Shown here in pieces: positions 1-9,058 of a stretch of 64,000 nt of DNA. Location: positions 679,518 to 743,517 of the forward strand of contig NZ_LR026978.1 of NCBI RefSeq assembly GCF_900604315.1. Direction: 5' to 3'. The DNA is from [Erwinia] mediterraneensis (GTDB lineage Bacteria > Pseudomonadota > Gammaproteobacteria > Enterobacterales > Enterobacteriaceae). The position numbers and the translations under genes were made by a program. Every line of letters starts with the position of its first letter. Position 1 is the stretch's first letter. The notes below the pieces were generated by a model. The model did not search any database and was not told where the DNA came from. It saw only the letters and a list, made by a program, of their open reading frames with translations.

Positions 1-199
1 ACCGAAAAGCGCGCGCGAGCTACTGGTGCAGTTTGGCTCACTGGACGCCATCTATCAGAACCTGGCAGCGGTGCCGGAAAAGTGGCGCGCAAAACTGCAG
101 AGCCAGCAGGAGATGGCGACCCGCTGTCGCCAGGTGGCTACCCTCAAACGGGACCTGCTGCTGCAGGGCAATCTGAAAACGCTGCGCTATCCGGGCTGA
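1..199 (+). CDS. xni: Xni (YgdG/ExoIX) flap endonuclease, C-terminal part
   Basis: The reading frame from base 2 gives about 65 residues ending in LRYPG and a TGA at 197-199; the start lies outside the window. The fragment (PKSARELL near its start, then EKWRAKLQ and a final NLKTLR block) matches the end of E. coli Xni, a Mg/K-dependent structure-specific 5' nuclease related to the Pol I 5'-nuclease domain. The PKSA segment belongs to the helix-hairpin-helix DNA-binding part. Its place beside rlmM fits the enterobacterial order once the fuc operon that separates them in E. coli is absent. The family call is firm; the catalytic acidic residues are not in the window. Confidence 0.85.
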   Translation, partial: PKSARELLVQFGSLDAIYQNLAAVPEKWRAKLQSQQEMATRCRQVATLKRDLLLQGNLKTLRYPG

Positions 200-223
200 G
201 GCGCATATGCCTCAGTCTGCGGG

Positions 224-1324
224 TTAACGTTCGTCGCGACGACCGGGCACTGCGCCCCAGATGCGGCGAATATGTACCGTCACCTCTTCGCGATCGTGAT
301 AAAGCTGACGCGCCTGGATCTGAGCGTTAATCCCCTGCTCTCGCAGCTTTTCATCGATCATCGCCAGGTTCTGCGTCACCTCTTCATAGCGTTTCTTCAT
401 CGGCAGTTTGAGGTTAAAAATCGCCTCACGGCACCAGCCGTTCACCAGCCATTCCGTCATCAGGCTGGCAACGCGCACCGGTTTTTCCACCATATCGCAC
501 ACCAGCCAGCTGATATTAGTGTGCGGCGGACGGAATTTAAAACCATCCTCACGACAGTGGGTGACCTGGCCGGTTTCCATCAGGCTGGGGGCCATCGGAC
601 CGTTATCCACGGCGTACACCATCATGCTGCGTTTCACCAGCTGATATGTCCAGCCGCCGGGACAGGCGCCCAGATCCACCGCCTGCATGCCCCCAGCCAG
701 ACGCTCCTCCCACTCATCAGCGGGAATAAAAACGTGAAACGCCTCTTCCAGCTTCAGGGTCGAGCGGCTCGGCGCATCGGCAGGAAACTTCAGGCGGGGG
801 ATGCCCATATAGAAAGGCGAGTTGTTATCGGCACAGGAGTAACCTACATAGCAGGTGCCGGGCGCGATAAAGAAGACATGCACCACCGGACGCTTCGTAC
901 TTTCATAATTGAGCAGAATCTGGCTGGCACGCAGACTGGCGCGCAGCGGCACGGTGAGCTTGCGGCAGAATTTCGTCAACTCTTTGGCCTCATTGGTGTC
1001 AGGCACTTCGACACGCAATTCGCCCCCCTTCTCTACTACCCCGGTCAGCATGCCAACAATCGGCGTAATGCGATCTTCCGGCGGCAGATCGCGCAGCAGT
1101 TCGCCCACCACCAGCATCTGACGGGCAAAGATCAGCTCGCGGAACGGCAGCTGGCGCACCAGCTTATCGGCCTCTTCATGCTGATAGCATTCGAACAGCA
1201 CATACCCGGCGTTCTCTTTCACCCGCGCAAAGCCGTAGATTTCCCGCTCCGCCGCTTTGGCGGTTATCTCTGCCGCACACTCTTTTTCAAAACCGGGACG
1301 ACAATACAACAAAACTTTATTCAT
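224..1324 (-). CDS. rlmM: RlmM, 23S rRNA 2'-O-ribose methyltransferase (C2498)
   Basis: This 366-residue protein has the same length as E. coli RlmM (YgdE). An N-terminal THUMP-like RNA-binding half is followed by a Rossmann methyltransferase domain whose SAM-binding loop, DLGACPGGW, lies near residues 217-225. The family methylates the ribose of C2498 in 23S rRNA before ribosome assembly. The product is cytoplasmic, with no signal peptide or membrane segment. Its start overlaps the last 8 bases of ygdD, so the two genes are very probably co-transcribed and translationally coupled, as in E. coli. Identification is from sequence pattern and synteny. Confidence 0.95.
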   Translation of the reverse strand: MNKVLLYCRPGFEKECAAEITAKAAEREIYGFARVKENAGYVLFECYQHEEADKLVRQLPFRELIFARQMLVVGELLRDLPPEDRITPIVGMLTGVVEKGGELRVEVPDTNEAKELTKFCRKLTVPLRASLRASQILLNYESTKRPVVHVFFIAPGTCYVGYSCADNNSPFYMGIPRLKFPADAPSRSTLKLEEAFHVFIPADEWEERLAGGMQAVDLGACPGGWTYQLVKRSMMVYAVDNGPMAPSLMETGQVTHCREDGFKFRPPHTNISWLVCDMVEKPVRVASLMTEWLVNGWCREAIFNLKLPMKKRYEEVTQNLAMIDEKLREQGINAQIQARQLYHDREEVTVHIRRIWGAVPGRRDER

Positions 1325-1712
1325 GGCGTTCTGCCCTTCGTTTCAGACGCAGCGCGCCAATCAACATCAAAAACCAACCGATCAGGAAGCAAAAGCCGCC
1401 AGCTGGCGTTACAAATACCCAAAACTGCAGATGCGATAGCGCCAGACAATAAAGGCTGCCGCTGAACAGCACGGTGCCTAAAGCCAGAAAAGCGCTGCTC
1501 CAGTAAAACCAGATATTGGCCCGACGCAACATGGCTGCCCCGAGGCCGATCATCGCCAGCGTATGATACGCCTGATATTCCAGACCGGTATGGATCCACG
1601 CCATTTCCGTCTGGCCTAACGACTGACTTAATACATGCGCGCCGAAAGCGCCGAAAGCCACCAGTACAAAGCCGCTGATAGCTGCAAAGATAAACATGGC
1701 ACGACTGGACAT
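1317..1712 (-). CDS. ygdD: YgdD, DUF423 inner membrane protein
   Basis: This 131-residue hydrophobic protein has about four membrane segments: an N-terminal one containing [14 protein letters not shown], then around residues 45-65, 70-90 and 98-120. The GAFGAH motif is typical of the DUF423/YgdD family of small inner-membrane proteins, whose function is not established. It lies directly upstream of rlmM and overlaps its start by 8 bases, with gcvA further upstream on the same strand. The length equals that of E. coli YgdD. The family assignment is secure; no role can be deduced beyond membrane location. Confidence 0.9.
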   Translation of the reverse strand: MSSRAMFIFAAISGFVLVAFGAFGAHVLSQSLGQTEMAWIHTGLEYQAYHTLAMIGLGAAMLRRANIWFYWSSAFLALGTVLFSGSLYCLALSHLQFWVFVTPAGGFCFLIGWFLMLIGALRLKRRAERHE

Positions 1713-1761
1713 TAACCTATCCTCAAATACCTCTGCGCTTCACTGCGCAGCGATCCCAGAC

Positions 1762-2679
1762 TTAGTGGTCGTAACGAAAGCGGAATTTTTCTTGTTCGCT
1801 TGCGGCTTTCGCCAGGATCCACTGTCGAAAGGCGGCTATTTTACCCAGTTCTGCCTGGCTGTCATGACAAACCAGATAAAAAGCGTTTTTACTTACCAGC
1901 ACATCATTAAAGGGGCAGACCAGACGACCGGCCTCAATCTCGCTTTGCGCCATCACATTGTTCGCCAGCGCCACGCCCTGGCCATGGATCGCCGCCTGCA
2001 GCACCATGGCGCTATGGCTGAAGATCGGCCCCTGCTGCACATTAATGTGCTGCAAGCCTAGCTGACGGATATAAGATTGCCAGTCACGACGCGAGGCATC
2101 GTGCAGCAGGGTAAACTTCGTCAGATCGGCGGGGGATTTCAGCGGATTATCCCCGGTCAGCAGCACAGGAGAGCAGACCGGCAGCAGATACTCTGCATAA
2201 AGTTTCTCCACGCGCAGGCCTGGCCAGTTACCCCGGCCATAGAAAATCGCTACGTCGACATCATCCGCCAGCTTCTCCTCTTCACGGTCGACCGCCTGGA
2301 TGCGCACGTCGATACCCGGATAAGCCAGATTAAAGCTGGAGAGACGTGGCACCAGCCACTGAATGGCGAAACTGGGCAGCAGGCTGACGGTCAGTGCCCC
2401 CCTGGCGCTGCGTGCCTGCAGTTTACGCGTTGCGTCATTCAGCGCCGAGAAAATCTCCTTAATGTCCAGATAGTAGCTTTGACCCTCTTCTGTGAGTAAA
2501 AGCGAACGATTCCTCCGTCGAAACAGCTTTAACCCCAGAAAATCTTCCAGAGATTTAATCTGATGGCTGACAGCTGCCTGGGTGACAAACAGCTCTTCAG
2601 CGGCTTTTGTGAAGCTTAAATGGCGCGCGGCGGCATCAAAAACCCGCAGGGCATTGAGAGGAGGAAGGCGTTTCGACAT
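1762..2679 (-). CDS. gcvA: GcvA, LysR-type regulator of glycine cleavage
   Basis: This 305-residue LysR-family regulator has an N-terminal winged helix-turn-helix (residues 1-60, with SFTKAAEELFVTQAAVSHQI) and a periplasmic-binding-protein-like effector domain (about 90-295). In E. coli GcvA activates or, with GcvR, represses the gcvTHP glycine-cleavage operon and activates the divergent small RNA gene gcvB. Here too gcvB lies divergently on the plus strand, about 130 bp upstream of the gcvA start. The shared interval 2680-2807 is AT-rich, as expected for LysR-type binding sites. Length and N-terminal sequence match E. coli GcvA. Confidence 0.95.
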   Translation of the reverse strand: MSKRLPPLNALRVFDAAARHLSFTKAAEELFVTQAAVSHQIKSLEDFLGLKLFRRRNRSLLLTEEGQSYYLDIKEIFSALNDATRKLQARSARGALTVSLLPSFAIQWLVPRLSSFNLAYPGIDVRIQAVDREEEKLADDVDVAIFYGRGNWPGLRVEKLYAEYLLPVCSPVLLTGDNPLKSPADLTKFTLLHDASRRDWQSYIRQLGLQHINVQQGPIFSHSAMVLQAAIHGQGVALANNVMAQSEIEAGRLVCPFNDVLVSKNAFYLVCHDSQAELGKIAAFRQWILAKAASEQEKFRFRYDH

Positions 2680-2772
2680 AGTTCCCGAGATCCGGATAAG
2701 AGTAAAATACGTTAGCCACTACAATGTGTTAACGTATTAGATTTTTTAATCCGATACATTATAAATTGTCCG

Positions 2773-2801
2773 TTGAGGAAGCTCCAGCAAATACCTATAG
2801 T
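2773..2801 (+). promoter_or_regulatory. gcvB promoter
   Basis: A -35 box TTGAGG (2773-2778) and a -10 box TATAGT (2796-2801) are separated by 17 bp. The -10 ends 6 bases before the predicted first base of GcvB at 2808. This is a near-consensus sigma-70 promoter. GcvA would act from the AT-rich sequence just upstream, as known for E. coli; I see no site I can call with certainty. Confidence 0.75.
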
Positions 2802-2807
2802 TGCCGC

Positions 2808-3002
2808 ACTTCCTGAGCCGGAACGAAAAGTTTTCTGGAATGGGCGCAAGTTTGCGCAGTTTTCTGAAGAGCTTTTGGCTTGTGGTCGTGATGTTGTGTT
2901 TGCAATTGATCTGACCTTTTTCAGATCGACATTTCTTGCTGTAGATTTACCTGTCTGTCCATAGTGATTTTAAATAGCACCGCAATTGCGGTGCTTTTTT
3001 TT
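2808..3002 (+). ncRNA. gcvB: GcvB small RNA
   Basis: The transcript begins with ACTTCCTGAGCCGGAACG, essentially the 5' end of E. coli GcvB. It contains the G/U-rich R1-like seed (TGATGTTGTGTTTGCAATTG near 2893-2912), the CTGTCTGTCCATAGTGATT block near 2951-2970, and a strong Rho-independent terminator. Predicted length is about 195 nt against about 200 in E. coli and Salmonella. GcvB is an Hfq-dependent RNA that represses many amino-acid and peptide transporter mRNAs (oppA, dppA and others) through R1. It is divergent from gcvA, its known activator. Confidence 0.93.
2976..3002 (+). terminator. GcvB Rho-independent terminator
   Basis: A perfect 10-bp inverted repeat (AGCACCGCAA / TTGCGGTGCT, 2976-2995) runs into eight T residues. 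It ends gcvB. The sequence is palindromic, but the run of A needed for efficient termination of ygdI on the other strand is absent. Confidence 0.92.
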
Positions 3003-3017
3003 AGGCTTTTCTCGCAA

Positions 3018-3242
3018 TTACTGATCGATTTCCACCATCTCTTTCACGTCAGAACGGTTGATCTGCTGCTTGTTGCCATTGGCATCTTTATAGCTGATCA
3101 TACCGGTTTCATCATCTACCGTTGGCTTGCCTTCAGAAACAATGGTGCGTCCGTCATTGGTATGCATCACATAGTTGCTGGAACAGGCAGCTAAGGTAAA
3201 GGCCATAGTACAAGCGGCCAACACTGCGGCGAGTTTTTTCAT
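3018..3242 (-). CDS. ygdI: YgdI, small YgdI/YgdR-family lipoprotein
   Basis: This 74-residue protein has a signal peptide ending in a lipobox LAAC (C20), followed by SSNYVMHTNDGRTI and a C-terminal DUF903 fold (an SH3-like small beta barrel in known structures). The serine at +2 after the cysteine suggests outer-membrane sorting. Its physiological role is unknown. A paralog with the same CSSNYVM start lies at 31058-31273 (ygdR), as in E. coli. The gene is convergent with gcvB, with only 15 bp between them. Confidence 0.92.
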   Translation of the reverse strand: MKKLAAVLAACTMAFTLAACSSNYVMHTNDGRTIVSEGKPTVDDETGMISYKDANGNKQQINRSDVKEMVEIDQ

Positions 3243-3441
3243 CTTCTATCTCCTTGTAGATTGAATTGCATCAAACCACCCGCGTTACGCTGACCAGAGG
3301 CAGCTGGAAGAAAAATCGACTCATTTCAGCCGCGTAGAAGTGCGGGCCAGGGTTCAAACCTTGCAATAATTAGCATAACGCGCTTTTCCAGCTTTGCCAG
3401 GCCACAATGAACAGGGTCTGATTTCTAACCACGAGCCGAGC

Positions 3442-4647
3442 ATGAATGCATTCAACCCAACCGCTTTTCGCCAGCAGTTTCCTGCCTTAGCCGATGCGGG
3501 CGTCTATCTCGATAGCGCCGCCACCGCCCTGAAACCGCAGGCCGTGATTGACGCCAGCGAGCAGTTCTACAGTCTGAGCGCCGGCACCGTTCACCGTAGC
3601 CAGTTTACGGCTGCGCGTCAGCTCACCGAACGCTATGAACGCGCGCGCTCACAGGTGGCGCACTGGCTGAACGCCGCTGATGACCGGGAAATTGTCTGGA
3701 CGCGCGGAACCACCGAAGCCATTAATCTGGTGGCGCAGAGCTGGCTGGCGCCGCGTTTGCAGGCAGGTGATGAGATTGTCGTCAGCGAAGCGGAACATCA
3801 TGCCAACCTGGTACCCTGGCTGATGGTGGCGCAGGCGAAAGGGGCAAAAGTGGTGAAATGGCCGATCGGAGCCGATCGCCTCCCCGATATCCGTCAGCTT
3901 CCCGCGCTGCTGAACGCCAGAACACGGCTGCTGGCTATCGGTCAGATGTCTAACGTCACCGGCGGCTGCCCTGATTTAACGACGGCGATTCAGCTGGCGC
4001 ACGCCGCAGGGGCGAAAGTGATGGTGGATGGCGCTCAGGGTGTCGTGCATTGCGCCCCTGATGTGCAGGCGGCCGATATCGATTTCTACGCATTTTCAGC
4101 ACACAAGCTGTATGGTCCGATGGGCATCGGCGCGCTTTACGGTAAAGCGGAACTGCTGGAAGCGATGCCGCCCTGGCACGGTGGCGGCAAAATGCTGACC
4201 CAGGTCGACTTCAACGGATTTACGCCACAACCGGTACCCTGGCGCTTTGAAGCCGGTACGCCCAACGTGGCGGGCGTGGTGGGCCTGAGCGCGGCGCTCA
4301 CCTGGCTGATGCAACAGGATCAGCAGGCAGCGGAACGCTGGAGCCAGCAACTGGCCAGTCTTGCGGAGGAGCAGCTGGCGGAGCTGCCCGGCTTTCGCAG
4401 TTTCCGCTGCGGCGCTTCCAGCCTGCTGTCGTTTGATATCGAAGGAATTCACCACAGCGATATCGTTACCCTGCTCGCCGAGCACGGCATTGCGCTGCGC
4501 GCCGGCCAGCACTGCGCTCAGCCGCTGCTGGCCGCGCTGGGCGTCAACGGCACGCTGCGCGCCTCTTTCGCCCCCTATAATAATCTGCAGGACGTCGACG
4601 CGCTGGTACGAGCCATGCACAGCGCTATCCGCTTACTAGCTGAGTAA
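3442..4647 (+). CDS. csdA: CsdA, cysteine desulfurase
   Basis: This 401-residue PLP-dependent group-II cysteine desulfurase converts cysteine to alanine and a persulfide. The PLP lysine is K222 in SAHKLYG, and the catalytic cysteine is C358 in GQHCAQP, the same position as in E. coli. I chose the ATG at 3442 because [13 protein letters not shown] aligns with the E. coli N terminus; an in-frame codon 48 bp upstream would add 16 unconserved residues. csdE follows after 5 bp, so the two form an operon. CsdA passes sulfur to CsdE, and the neighbouring TcdA depends on this pair for cyclic t6A synthesis. Confidence 0.95.
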   Translation: MNAFNPTAFRQQFPALADAGVYLDSAATALKPQAVIDASEQFYSLSAGTVHRSQFTAARQLTERYERARSQVAHWLNAADDREIVWTRGTTEAINLVAQSWLAPRLQAGDEIVVSEAEHHANLVPWLMVAQAKGAKVVKWPIGADRLPDIRQLPALLNARTRLLAIGQMSNVTGGCPDLTTAIQLAHAAGAKVMVDGAQGVVHCAPDVQAADIDFYAFSAHKLYGPMGIGALYGKAELLEAMPPWHGGGKMLTQVDFNGFTPQPVPWRFEAGTPNVAGVVGLSAALTWLMQQDQQAAERWSQQLASLAEEQLAELPGFRSFRCGASSLLSFDIEGIHHSDIVTLLAEHGIALRAGQHCAQPLLAALGVNGTLRASFAPYNNLQDVDALVRAMHSAIRLLAE

Positions 4648-4652
4648 ATGTT

Positions 4653-5102
4653 ATGAATACAACGCCTTTAGCTCCGCATCCCTTTGGCGATCTGATCACC
4701 GAAGCGAGCCTGAAAGAGAAATTTGCCCACTTTCATCAGTGGGAAGATCGTTACCGGCAGCTGATTCAGCTCAGCCGCCAGCTGCCCGCGTTGCCGGAAG
4801 CGCTGAAATCTCCGGAAATCGAACTCAGCGGCTGTGAAAATCGCGTCTGGCTGAGCAGTCAGCCATTAGCTAACGGCACGCTGCACTTTTATGGCGACAG
4901 CGAAGGCCGCATTGTGCGCGGCTTGCTGGCGGTACTGTTAACGACAGTGGAAGGAAAAACGCCGCAGATGCTGCTGGCGAGCGATCCGTTACAGATTTTC
5001 GACGAGCTGGGATTACGCGCGCAGCTCAGCGCCTCACGCAGTAGCGGTCTGCAGGCACTGGCTGATGCAGTGCAGCGCGCCGCCCGTCACGCCGCGCGCT
5101 GA
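4653..5102 (+). CDS. csdE: CsdE, sulfur acceptor partner of CsdA
   Basis: This 149-residue SufE-family protein has its sulfur-accepting cysteine at C61 (SGCENRVW), identical in position to E. coli CsdE. It takes the persulfide sulfur from CsdA and stimulates the desulfurase. It starts 5 bp after csdA and ends 5 bp before the convergent end of tcdA (csdL), the third protein of this sulfur relay. It is cytoplasmic, with no odd features. Confidence 0.95.
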   Translation: MNTTPLAPHPFGDLITEASLKEKFAHFHQWEDRYRQLIQLSRQLPALPEALKSPEIELSGCENRVWLSSQPLANGTLHFYGDSEGRIVRGLLAVLLTTVEGKTPQMLLASDPLQIFDELGLRAQLSASRSSGLQALADAVQRAARHAAR

Positions 5103-5107
5103 GGGGA

Positions 5108-5914
5108 TTACGCCTGCTGGCGTGCCGCTTTCGCGAGGAATTTTTTCAGCGCGTGCGAAACCGCGACAAAACCAAACGTAGCGGTCACCATGGTGGCCGC
5201 GCCAAAACCCGAGGCGCAGTCCATACGTTTTGGTCCTTCCGCCGTGCTGCGTGAGGCGCAGACGCTACCGTCCGGTTGCGGATAGACCAGCGCTTCGGTC
5301 GAAAACACGCAATCGATCCCCAGCTTGCCCTTGCTGCTTTTTACAATGCCGAACTGCTGTTTCAGGCGCTCGCGCAGTTTAGCCGCCAGCGGATCCTGAA
5401 TGGTTTTTGCCAGGTCGGCCACCTGAATTTGCGTGGGGTCGATCTGCCCGCCCGCCCCGCCGGTAGTAATCAGTGGGATCTTGTTGCGGCGACACCAGGC
5501 AATCAACGCCGCTTTGGGACGCACGCTGTCAATGGCATCAATTACATAATCGAACTTCGCGGCCAGCAGCTCCGCAGTATTATCCGGCGTAATAAAATCA
5601 TCCACGCAAATCACCTGACACTCCGGGTTGATCTCGCGGATACGCGCGGCCATGACTTCCGTTTTCGCTTTGCCGACATTATCGCGCAGCGCGTGGATCT
5701 GCCGGTTGGTATTGGTGATACAGACATCATCCATATCGATCAGCGTAATGGTGCCAATGCCGGTGCGCGCCAGCGCTTCCGCTGCCCAGGAGCCCACGCC
5801 GCCAATACCGATTACACAAAAATGGGCGTCAGCAAAACGTTGCAGCGCGTCCTGCCCATAAAGACGCGCGGTGCCGCCAAAGCGTTGCCGCCAGGCGTCA
5901 GTAACCACATTCAT
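5108..5914 (-). CDS. tcdA: TcdA (CsdL), tRNA t6A37 cyclase
   Basis: This 268-residue E1-like (ThiF/MoeB superfamily) ATP-dependent enzyme has a nucleotide-binding GIGGVGSW motif near residues 36-43 and the family DMDDVCITNTNRQ segment. E. coli TcdA dehydrates N6-threonylcarbamoyladenosine at tRNA position 37 to its cyclic form. CsdA-CsdE, encoded convergently next door, are needed for its activity in vivo. The C-terminal hydrophobic stretch (GFGAATMVTATFGFVAV) is a conserved membrane-associating part of the family. Length equals that of the E. coli protein. Confidence 0.94.
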   Translation of the reverse strand: MNVVTDAWRQRFGGTARLYGQDALQRFADAHFCVIGIGGVGSWAAEALARTGIGTITLIDMDDVCITNTNRQIHALRDNVGKAKTEVMAARIREINPECQVICVDDFITPDNTAELLAAKFDYVIDAIDSVRPKAALIAWCRRNKIPLITTGGAGGQIDPTQIQVADLAKTIQDPLAAKLRERLKQQFGIVKSSKGKLGIDCVFSTEALVYPQPDGSVCASRSTAEGPKRMDCASGFGAATMVTATFGFVAVSHALKKFLAKAARQQA

Positions 5915-5923
5915 AGCAAACCT

Positions 5924-5953
5924 TATAAAACCGTGCGGGCCTGACGGCCCGCA
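5924..5953 (-). terminator. Terminator downstream of mltA
   Basis: Reading the minus strand after the mltA stop, a perfect 8-bp stem (TGCGGGCC / GGCCCGCA, 5934-5953) with a TGAC-type loop is followed by CGGTTTTAT. The T tract is short, so termination may be partial. It separates mltA from tcdA. Confidence 0.65.
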
Positions 5954-5961
5954 GAAGAGAG

Positions 5962-7092
5962 TCAGTTGGCGCTCAGCAAGGCATTATTGCTGCTGAACAA
6001 CGGCTGTCCGGTGCCCGGCGCAGCCTTCAGTACCCAGACGCGGCCATAGTGATTATAGAAGCCCGCCAGATGGGCGGCATCGGGACCGATGCCCTGATAA
6101 ATATCGAAGTGCTGCCCCTTGATGGCACCGCCCACATCCAGTGCCACCATCAGGCGCATCTCATATTTACCGTTAAACTTGCCCTTCTCATTCAGCTGCG
6201 GCACCTCAGCCAGCAACACCGTGCCCGGCGGGATCAGCGAACGATCAGAGGCCACCGAGGCTTTGGCAATCAGCGGCACAGCGCTGGCGCCGCGCACCGG
6301 CGCGAAATTCTGTGGCTTGAAGAACACAAACGAGGGATTGGTTTCCAGCAGCGCGCGCACTTCGGCGGGCGAATGCTCCTCTGCCCACTGACGAATCGCC
6401 TGCATCGACATATCTTCCCGCTTCACTTCGCCCCGGTCGATCAACTCTTTACCGATGCTGTAATAGCCCCAGCCATTTTTCCCGGCGTAGCTGAAGAAGT
6501 TGAGAGGGCGTCCGTCACCAAAATCGATATAGCCGCTGCCCTGCACATCCATCATAAAATTATCAATGAGCGAGTTGCTCCAGGCGATAACATAACGTTC
6601 TTCCAGCGCGCCGCTATAGATAGCGGCCCGGCTCGGCAGCTTTTGTCCGCGCTTACGCGGCGGCAGGCGGTAGATGGGATACTGAAATTCGCCCTGACGC
6701 GTATAACGCGCCTGCACCACCGGCGTATAGTAGCCGGTAAATTGTACGTTGCCGTAGTTATCCGTGCCTTCCATCTGGAACGCATTGAGGCCGAACTGGC
6801 GCAGCTGACGGGTATCGGCGCCAGCCAGTAGCCAGTTCTGCACGGCGCTGTAGGTACCGTTATGACGGCCAAACAGCCCGGATGAGGCGTACTGGATCTC
6901 GCGCACCTGGTCGCCAAAATCTTTGCCGTTGACCGGACGCCCTTTGGCATTAGGTTGATTCACCAGTGCCAGCGGTTGTTCCAGCTTGCCATCTTTATAC
7001 TGTTGACCGCGATCGGTCGGTTTGGAAGTACAGCCAGCCAGCAGCGCCAGAAACACGCCAGTAAGTGCACACTTCGCCCAACATCCTTTCAT
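5962..7092 (-). CDS. mltA: MltA, membrane-bound lytic transglycosylase A
   Basis: This 376-residue lipoprotein has a lipobox LLAGC (C21) followed by T-S, indicating outer-membrane attachment. MltA cleaves the MurNAc-GlcNAc bond of peptidoglycan to give 1,6-anhydro-muropeptides. The catalytic aspartate lies in LDVGGAIKG (D319 of the precursor), and the C-terminal 3D domain carries the family FDIYQG segment. A terminator follows, and the initiator tRNA genes lie divergently upstream. The family match is strong along the whole length. Confidence 0.95.
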   Translation of the reverse strand: MKGCWAKCALTGVFLALLAGCTSKPTDRGQQYKDGKLEQPLALVNQPNAKGRPVNGKDFGDQVREIQYASSGLFGRHNGTYSAVQNWLLAGADTRQLRQFGLNAFQMEGTDNYGNVQFTGYYTPVVQARYTRQGEFQYPIYRLPPRKRGQKLPSRAAIYSGALEERYVIAWSNSLIDNFMMDVQGSGYIDFGDGRPLNFFSYAGKNGWGYYSIGKELIDRGEVKREDMSMQAIRQWAEEHSPAEVRALLETNPSFVFFKPQNFAPVRGASAVPLIAKASVASDRSLIPPGTVLLAEVPQLNEKGKFNGKYEMRLMVALDVGGAIKGQHFDIYQGIGPDAAHLAGFYNHYGRVWVLKAAPGTGQPLFSSNNALLSAN

Positions 7093-7255
7093 TGCCGTCT
7101 CTTTTCATCAGTGTTTTGCAGGGCGAAGATAGCAAAGGGGCGACGAGAATTAAATCCATCCCGCCCTTCCGGGGCCACAGCTGTGCAATAAACAACCAAC
7201 TGGTGGAATAATTCAGCAAGTAACCGATTAATTGCCTTTTTCACGCAAAAAGGGG

Positions 7256-7283
7256 TTGCATCAAAACGCATGGAGAGTATAGT
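7256..7283 (+). promoter_or_regulatory. Promoter of the tRNA-fMet genes
   Basis: TTGCAT (7256-7261) and TATAGT (7278-7283) are 16 bp apart. They are followed by a GC-rich discriminator (GCGC), which is typical of stringently controlled stable-RNA promoters. The first tRNA begins 13 bases after the -10. Confidence 0.8.
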
Positions 7284-7296
7284 GCGCTTCCACGGA

Positions 7297-7373
<77 letters not shown>

Positions 7374-7425
7374 ATTCTCCTGAGGGAGAGACAATGTGAA
7401 GTGTCGCTTAAAGTGACGAGACGGA

Positions 7426-7502
<77 letters not shown>

Positions 7503-7510
7503 ATCATTTA

Positions 7511-7531
7511 AACACCTTCGGGTGTTTTTTT
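7511..7531 (+). terminator. Terminator of the tRNA-fMet operon
   Basis: AACACC-TTCG-GGTGTT (7511-7526) is a stem with a stable UUCG tetraloop, followed by a run of T to 7531. It ends the tRNA transcript ahead of the convergent amiC gene. Confidence 0.9.
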
Positions 7532-7581
7532 GTTTCTGGCGTCCGCCAGAAGCAGCGCGGCTTCCCTGCCGCCTGCCCTGC

Positions 7582-8826
7582 TCAACGCGGCGCCAGCACC
7601 GCGCCATTCCTGACATACCCCTTGATTCCCGCCAGAATCGCCTCGGCAACCTGCTGCTGATAACGCGCCGTGCGCAGCTTACGCTCTTCCGCCACGTTAC
7701 TGATAAAGGCCGTTTCCACCAGAATGGAAGGAATATCGGGCGCTTTCAGTACCGCAAATCCCGCCTGATCCACGCTGCTTTTATGCAGATGGTTGATCTT
7801 GCCCATCTGTTTCAGCACTTCCTGGCCAAACTTCAGGCTGTCCTGAATGGTCTGCCGCTGCACCATATCCAGCATCGTATGATCAAGATAACGATCGCCG
7901 CTCATACTGACGCCGCCGATCAAATCCGATTCATTCTGGGTCTGGGCAAGAAAACGCGCCGCCGCAGAGGTTGCCCCTTTGGTTGACAGGGCAAATACTG
8001 AGGAGCCGCGCGCCGCGCGGCTGGTAAAGGCATCCGCATGAATAGAGACAAAGAGATCGGCACGCTGCTTACGCGCCTTAGCCACCCTGACCTTAAGCGG
8101 GATAAAGACATCCTCGTTGCGCGTCATATAGGCTTTCATATTGGTTTCTTTATCGATCAGCGCCTTCAGGCGTCGGCCAATCTTTAATACGATATCCTTT
8201 TCGCGCGTGTTGGCCTTGCCATGTGCGCCGGGATCTTCCCCGCCATGTCCCGGATCGATCATGATGATCATCGGACGATCGCGTCCCGCTTTGCCTGGCA
8301 GCGCCGCCTGGGAGGGCTGCGATCTTTCCAAATCGCCCTGGTTGTAATCTTTCAGCAGCGCCAGCAGCGGATCGTCTTCCACGCTCTGCTGGCTGGGATA
8401 GAGATCGATCACCAGACGGTTTTTAATGCCAGCTACCGGCGCCAGGGTAAAGGTGCGTGGCGCGACGTTACGCTTCAGTTCAAAAACAATCCGCACCGTA
8501 TTGGCATCAAACTGGCCGACGCGCGCGTTTTTAATAAAGGGATCATCAGCGCGCACCAGTTTCGCGACCCCTTTCAGGACCTGATTCAGGTGCAGGTTGT
8601 CAATATCGATCACCAGCCGATCGGGATTGCTCAGCGCAAACTGCTTATAGTGAAGAGGAAGATTCGATTCCAGCGTCACGCGTGAATAGGTGGAGGAAGG
8701 CCAGATACGCACAGCGACGATATGACTGCTGGCAGCCAGACCTGCCGGACTGACGCTCAGTAACCATAAGGCGCCCGCGCTCTGTAACAATCGTCGTCGG
8801 GATAAAAGGGGATTTGCTTCGGACAT
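7582..8826 (-). CDS. amiC: AmiC, N-acetylmuramoyl-L-alanine amidase
   Basis: This 414-residue periplasmic septal amidase has a twin-arginine signal peptide ([10 protein letters not shown], residues 9-18), an AMIN septum-targeting domain (about 35-150) and a zinc Amidase_3 domain (about 190-405) with the [10 protein letters not shown] motif and a late VETAFISN segment. The known family role is cleavage of the peptide side chains from glycan strands at the division site, activated by NlpD. It is convergent with the tRNA genes and divergent from argA. Length is close to the 417 residues of E. coli AmiC, with no anomalies. Confidence 0.95.
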   Translation of the reverse strand: MSEANPLLSRRRLLQSAGALWLLSVSPAGLAASSHIVAVRIWPSSTYSRVTLESNLPLHYKQFALSNPDRLVIDIDNLHLNQVLKGVAKLVRADDPFIKNARVGQFDANTVRIVFELKRNVAPRTFTLAPVAGIKNRLVIDLYPSQQSVEDDPLLALLKDYNQGDLERSQPSQAALPGKAGRDRPMIIMIDPGHGGEDPGAHGKANTREKDIVLKIGRRLKALIDKETNMKAYMTRNEDVFIPLKVRVAKARKQRADLFVSIHADAFTSRAARGSSVFALSTKGATSAAARFLAQTQNESDLIGGVSMSGDRYLDHTMLDMVQRQTIQDSLKFGQEVLKQMGKINHLHKSSVDQAGFAVLKAPDIPSILVETAFISNVAEERKLRTARYQQQVAEAILAGIKGYVRNGAVLAPR

Positions 8827-9008
8827 GCCGCTCCAGTTGCTGTTGTATGTCTAAAAAACGCCAGATAATTAATGGGATAAGGCAAACTTTACTCAATCCC
8901 CGCTTTCCTGTCATCCCGCCAGGGCCAGATAATGCAAGCGTTCCGCCAGCGTTGCCGCCTGAAAAACACAGATTAACCTCAGGATTGCCGCTTGCAAAAG
9001 CGCGCATA

Positions 9009-9047
9009 AAAGCATAAAAATACAAAAATATCGAATAAACATTCACT
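9009..9047 (+). promoter_or_regulatory. Tandem ARG boxes upstream of argA
   Basis: Two 18-bp imperfect palindromes, 9009-9026 and 9030-9047, are separated by 3 bp, the standard arrangement for ArgR hexamer binding. The promoter-distal box is weaker. The proximal box reads CGAATAAACATTCA at its core against the consensus TGAATWWWWATTCA. They lie 12 bp upstream of the argA start codon, which indicates repression by ArgR with arginine. Confidence 0.8.
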
Positions 9048-9058
9048 GAGGGTTTGCC

